From: Halobacillus sp. A5
Lineage (GTDB): Bacteria; Bacillota; Bacilli; Bacillales; Halobacillaceae
DNA length: 64,000 nucleotides
Direction of reading: 5' to 3'
Assembly (NCBI RefSeq): GCF_024189315.1
Contig: NZ_JAIZEO010000005.1
Location: 62,001-126,000, forward strand
How positions within the stretch are numbered: the first letter of the stretch is position 1; each line of letters opens with the position of its first letter. The notes under the pieces were generated by a model. That model saw nothing but the letters and a program-made list of their open reading frames with translations, did no database searches and was not told the origin of the DNA. The translations under genes and the position numbers were made by a program. Below, piece by piece: positions 60,497-64,000 of the stretch.

Positions 60497-61810
60497 TTAT
60501 GCGGTTTGAGAAAGTTTTCTTTTTTTCTTTGCAGTCATTTTATAAACAATAATAAGAACGGTGACAAGTCCTGCCAGCTCTCCAAGGGAAGCGGCGATGG
60601 AACCATTAATCCCGTTTAAGCCTGGGAAATAGGTAACGAGCAGAGAGACTGTCACAATGACTGTAATTAGATTCACAATTTGAGCAGCGGCCATTCGTTT
60701 CGTTTTACGGTGAAGCATTAGAAAGCCATTTAAGAAATCAACCCATGGAAACACGAGTGTTTTGATCATAAAAAATTTAAGAACAGCGATTGTCGTCATG
60801 GCCAGCTCTTCATCCGCCCCCATAACCTCTCCCATAAACCAAAGCCCTGCAGGGGTATAGCACAGAACAGCCAGCGCGAGTGTAGGTATCAAGCTGAGAA
60901 AGACAATAAAACGGACGACTTTTTCCTTATTTACTTCATAAAGCTGAAGGACGAGCTGGTGGGTGTACATAAAGAAGCTTAAAAGCATTTGTGTGATACT
61001 GAAGGCTAAAGCAAACGACGCAATGCCCATTTCAATATTATGTGTTTTTGATAAAAATACATAAATCACAGGAATAAGTACGGTTTGAATGACAAAATAA
61101 AAGGCTAACGGCAGATAAAAATTTGCGATTTCCCGTTTACGTAATTTTGTTACCTGCTCTTGATAGTCAGCCTTCAGGATAGTTTGTCCTTTCCACACGC
61201 TGATCACACATTCAATCAGCATGCCGAGTAAAAATAGAACCGATCCAGTGGCACTGGTAATATAGTCAAAATAGACAAATAAATAGGCAGCAGCAAACAT
61301 GATCAATAAACGGACGACAACCATAATAGTCAGCCATTTTGTTTCCAGGTGATTGATAATTACCCCCTGGTAGATTCCTCTGATCCCTGAAAAAATAATA
61401 ACAAACAAAATAATGGCAAAGGCATCTGAGATTGTTTCGACCATATTCGGATCGGCATTAAATAAGTTCATGTATACCCAGCCGCCAAACGATGTATATA
61501 CCATTAATAGACAAAAGCTTAGAATGACAGCCATAGGAATGACCATAAAGACAGATAGCACTTTAAAGGACTGCATGTCTTTTACAAGCGCTGAACATGT
61601 CTGCCTGAACACTATAATTGGTCTTTCAATAATGCCAAACAAGGCAAAGGCTACAGCATAACAGGCTATGATAAAGGCAGCGTTTTCTCCCCGGCTCAGC
61701 GTCCCGTTAATAATTACATGTGTAATGGACGTTAAACTGGCCGAAAAACCTAGCGGAATAAAAAATGCACAAAGCTGCTTGTATGTTAAACGACCTTTTC
61801 CAGCATTCAC
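60497..61810 (-). CDS. MATE/MOP-superfamily-like membrane protein
   Basis: The 437-residue protein has about 11-12 hydrophobic helices with the spacing of MOP/MATE flippases and an opening LCAFFIPLGFSASLTSITHVI. It could move a drug or a lipid-linked saccharide; its presence in the pectin locus does not settle the question. The start is a GTG at 61810 after AAGGAAGAATC. It lies upstream of yesM on the same strand with an 85-base gap. Confidence 0.72.
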   Translation of the reverse strand: MNAGKGRLTYKQLCAFFIPLGFSASLTSITHVIINGTLSRGENAAFIIACYAVAFALFGIIERPIIVFRQTCSALVKDMQSFKVLSVFMVIPMAVILSFCLLMVYTSFGGWVYMNLFNADPNMVETISDAFAIILFVIIFSGIRGIYQGVIINHLETKWLTIMVVVRLLIMFAAAYLFVYFDYITSATGSVLFLLGMLIECVISVWKGQTILKADYQEQVTKLRKREIANFYLPLAFYFVIQTVLIPVIYVFLSKTHNIEMGIASFALAFSITQMLLSFFMYTHQLVLQLYEVNKEKVVRFIVFLSLIPTLALAVLCYTPAGLWFMGEVMGADEELAMTTIAVLKFFMIKTLVFPWVDFLNGFLMLHRKTKRMAAAQIVNLITVIVTVSLLVTYFPGLNGINGSIAASLGELAGLVTVLIIVYKMTAKKKRKLSQTA

Positions 61811-61852
61811 GATTCTTCCTTCTTTCTAATAATTTTCATACCTTCATGAAAA

Positions 61853-62382
61853 ATAAGAAGAGGGGGATCCCCTCTTCTTTATCCAGCTTGTTGAGAAAAC
61901 ATAATTCAGTCTAAAGTGTAAACATTTCTTGCGTGATCAAGAGGAAAGTGTTTTAAGAAACGGCTCCCTTTCCAAGGGCGAACGGTGTGCCTCCTCAGGC
62001 TTATCAGCCTTCCGGGGTCACACCTGATTCGTCTCTCCTTAGGAGTCTCACCGTTTCCTAAAACCCTTTTTCGATAAATGATCACTAGACCCACTGGCAT
62101 TTATGAGGTCCATTTCCACAAGTCTTCATGCTCTAATAGTTCCGAGAGACTCTTTTGATTAAAAGGAACAGAAAAAGTGACGACTCCTGCGGGATAAGAA
62201 GACTGGAAAGGCCCCACAGGTCGCAGACCGAGGAGTCTTTCCGCCTGCCCCGCTTAAAAGTGGCGCTTTTTCATGTTCCTTTTTCTTCAGGTTCTATTAG
62301 AGGAACAATAAGATACCATGTGCACATACACCAAAACTTTTTCGACAGTCTGATAAAGAAGAGGGGGATCCCCTCTTCTTTA
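61853..62382. repeat. Dispersed repeat copy C inside a terminator-bracketed insert, with a fold-back element
   Basis: The block is bounded on both sides by an almost identical 30-base palindrome (AAGAAGAGGGGGATCCCC, then TCTTCTT; 61855-61880 and 62356-62380). Inside lie the shared repeat (about 61885-62150) and a second element at 62161-62284. The second element's ends are inverted repeats: AAAAGGAACA.GAAAAAG and CTTTTTCA.TGTTCCTTTT. A GC-rich segment GACGACTCCTGCGGG recalls palindromic intergenic repeats of Bacillaceae. No convincing coding frame is present. The right palindrome is also the terminator of the PL9 gene. Confidence 0.75.
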
Positions 62383-64000
62383 TTATTTCACTGTAATTAC
62401 TGAAGCTGCTTTAAATGGAATTCCTGAGTCTAACTCGCCTGTGAGTACCACTTCCTGTTCTCCTTTCTCGAGAATAGAAGCTAACTGATCACGGGACAAT
62501 TGGACCTCGTATTCGTTCGATCCATCTTTGTCAAAGTCACCTATCTGTTTTTTCTTCTGTTTCGATATTGGTTCAAGTTCCCCATTTACGCGAATGGTTT
62601 CCATATTAATGTCCTCTAGTTCAAATCCATCCTGGAGACTAAGATACGCCTTGGCTTTCGGTCCTTTATGGCCCTCATTCTTTTTCCCTTTTTCCTTTTT
62701 CTTAATAACTGGAGGCTCCCATTCTGCATCTGCAGAAACCTGGAATTTAAGGAAATCTCCTTTTATAATGTTACCATTCTCATCTCTTTCGTATGGCAGA
62801 TCAGGTGTCAGGCTGACAAAATTGTCATCTGAAAGCTCCGTTCCTGATTCATTTTGACTTACACTGCCATCAAAGAAAAAGTTATCATCAGATACGGCTT
62901 CCTCAGGATATTGATCTTCACCTGAATGATCGCTTTGATACGAAATAAACTTATCCACTGTAAAATCTTCTTCGATGTTGGAATACGTGGTAAATGCTAA
63001 GTTACGCCCAGCGTTGTTATAAGAGATGGTATCCTCTGTAATAACGCCCGGATTACTGTTGCTGGTGACACCATCTGCGCCATTATTAAATGCTATACTG
63101 TCGCGCAGAATATGAGGGACGTGGATTCCTTCTCCACCCAGCTTGAAGCCATTTTTGTCACCGTCTCCGACTGTTCCATCTGTAAGAGCACCATTTTCAT
63201 AAGCAATGCTGTCTTCTATTAATACCGGACCGATAGCTCCCGTTCCGGCTTTGGTGTATAAATCCCATCCATCATCAATGTTATGGTGGGCAATACAGCC
63301 AAGGAAAGCATTGTTTTCACCCGATGTCAGCTTGGCAGCAAAACCATCGGCATTGTTATCAGAAGGATCACGGTTATCAAACGACTCACTGTTTAAAATT
63401 AAGTTGTTTGACGGCCATTCTTCTTTCGGAGCATCTGTGTCGGTACGGCTGATCTGCAGTCCCGTATCACCATGTTCATAGAAACGGCTGTCCTCTACAA
63501 TGTTATCACTACCACCTACGGTAAATCCTTTTGTGTTACCGGCAGAACGAGCAAAGTCGATTCCTTTAACGTGCCAGTAATCACCGCTTAATACAACACC
63601 TTCAGACTTTTTGTCAAAATCAATCACAGGACGTGCTCCATCCTCTGCTGTTAAATATTTCAGATTGTCTTTTGCTCCATCGTTGTACTTTGCGATTTCC
63701 AATGCAGAGTCCCGGACATAATCGCCATCGCTCAGTACGATTTTTTGACCAGGCAGTACATACTCTACAGCAGTATCGAGATCAACCGCATTCTCATCTG
63801 TCCCGTCTCCGTCACTTGCTGCTGAAGGGGTGACATGGATATCCCCTTCTTCATTTAACGTTTTCATCGAAACGGTAAAGTTCTTCACTTGCTTCCCATA
63901 TGAAGTCAAGTTCTGTGTATCATCGGGAAGGAAAGTAATGCTGAAGTTCGTATCATCATTCGCTGCTAATTCAGCTGGAACACTCGTCAATTCTCCCTGC
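62383..64000 (-). CDS. Pectate lyase, PL9-like (N-terminus off the window)
   Basis: The frame stays open to the window edge; about 539 residues are visible. They form a right-handed parallel beta-helix with N/D-rich turns. The PL9 region NSESFDNRDPSDNNADGFAA then K220 (counted from the TTG at 63990) carries the calcium-binding Asp cluster and the likely catalytic Lys, and IAHHNIDDGWDLY follows. The last 140 residues form a separate domain with GDFDKDGSNEYEV. It is very likely secreted, but the signal lies outside. It would cut polygalacturonate or pectin and feed the Yes, Kdu and YteR system. Confidence 0.87.
   Translation of the reverse strand, partial: QGELTSVPAELAANDDTNFSITFLPDDTQNLTSYGKQVKNFTVSMKTLNEEGDIHVTPSAASDGDGTDENAVDLDTAVEYVLPGQKIVLSDGDYVRDSALEIAKYNDGAKDNLKYLTAEDGARPVIDFDKKSEGVVLSGDYWHVKGIDFARSAGNTKGFTVGGSDNIVEDSRFYEHGDTGLQISRTDTDAPKEEWPSNNLILNSESFDNRDPSDNNADGFAAKLTSGENNAFLGCIAHHNIDDGWDLYTKAGTGAIGPVLIEDSIAYENGALTDGTVGDGDKNGFKLGGEGIHVPHILRDSIAFNNGADGVTSNSNPGVITEDTISYNNAGRNLAFTTYSNIEEDFTVDKFISYQSDHSGEDQYPEEAVSDDNFFFDGSVSQNESGTELSDDNFVSLTPDLPYERDENGNIIKGDFLKFQVSADAEWEPPVIKKKEKGKKNEGHKGPKAKAYLSLQDGFELEDINMETIRVNGELEPISKQKKKQIGDFDKDGSNEYEVQLSRDQLASILEKGEQEVVLTGELDSGIPFKAASVITVK

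Noticed and set aside
62155-62403. 82-codon plus-strand frame inside the repeat block
   Set aside because: It overlaps the fold-back element and the PL9 terminator and has no credible ribosome site.
1-64000. tRNA or rRNA genes, insertion sequences, prophage
   Set aside because: I noticed no cloverleaf with conserved TTCRA loop, no rRNA blocks and no transposase, integrase or phage structural protein among the frames.

Overview
The window looks like chromosomal DNA of a low-GC Gram-positive bacterium of the family Bacillaceae. The signs are strong GGAGG-type ribosome binding sites, frequent GTG/TTG starts, a THI-box (TPP) riboswitch before ykoFEDC, a preQ1-I riboswitch before queCDE, a CodY-like box before a complete dppABCDE-ykfABCD operon, and a CcpA cre-like site. 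Acid-rich exported proteins fit a moderately halophilic or marine relative such as Halobacillus, but that is inference. I see no tRNA, rRNA, CRISPR array, prophage or transposase gene.

Layout. 1-5 kb: a partial FAD-linked oxidase, then a TPP-riboswitch-controlled HMP/thiamine ECF-type transporter. 5-15 kb: an M24 peptidase-fold enzyme that resembles DMSP lyase DddP, with a GntR regulator, a VOC protein and a thioredoxin-reductase-like flavoprotein; an alpha/beta hydrolase; a FusB-like EF-G-binding protein; a DAACS symporter; and a tandem nitrilase whose second domain has lost its catalytic cysteine. 15-31 kb: an AbgT transporter gene with an apparent N-terminal frameshift, a NitT/TauT-type ABC transporter, an AbrB-AbrB-zinc-CHAD fusion protein, assorted housekeeping enzymes, an LPDTA-type wall-anchored protein, two NUDIX hydrolases and an RND efflux pump. 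31-34 kb: preQ1 riboswitch and queCDE. 34-44 kb: the murein-peptide/dipeptide operon dppABCDE-ykfABCD.

44-64 kb is a pectin/rhamnogalacturonan utilisation locus. A PL9 pectate lyase (cut by the window edge) would depolymerise pectin outside the cell. The YesM-YesN two-component system and a YesOPQ-type ABC importer would sense and import oligomers. A YteR-type GH105 hydrolase, a GDSL esterase and a YteT-like oxidoreductase would process them inside. KduI and KduD would take the unsaturated uronate toward 2-keto-3-deoxygluconate. A LacI-family regulator sits between two perfect palindromic operators in the kduD/regulator promoter region.

Non-coding structure is rich for the size. A hairpin-forming intergenic repeat occurs three times (near 4.9, 57.0 and 62.0 kb), and two copies are bracketed by duplicated terminator sequence. 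Two arrays of short degenerate direct repeats lie near 33.5 and 45.4 kb. The most unusual coding features are the AbrB-CHAD fusion, the half-dead tandem nitrilase, the DddP-like M24 enzyme and the frameshifted abgT. All functions are read from motifs and remembered family knowledge; no database search was run.
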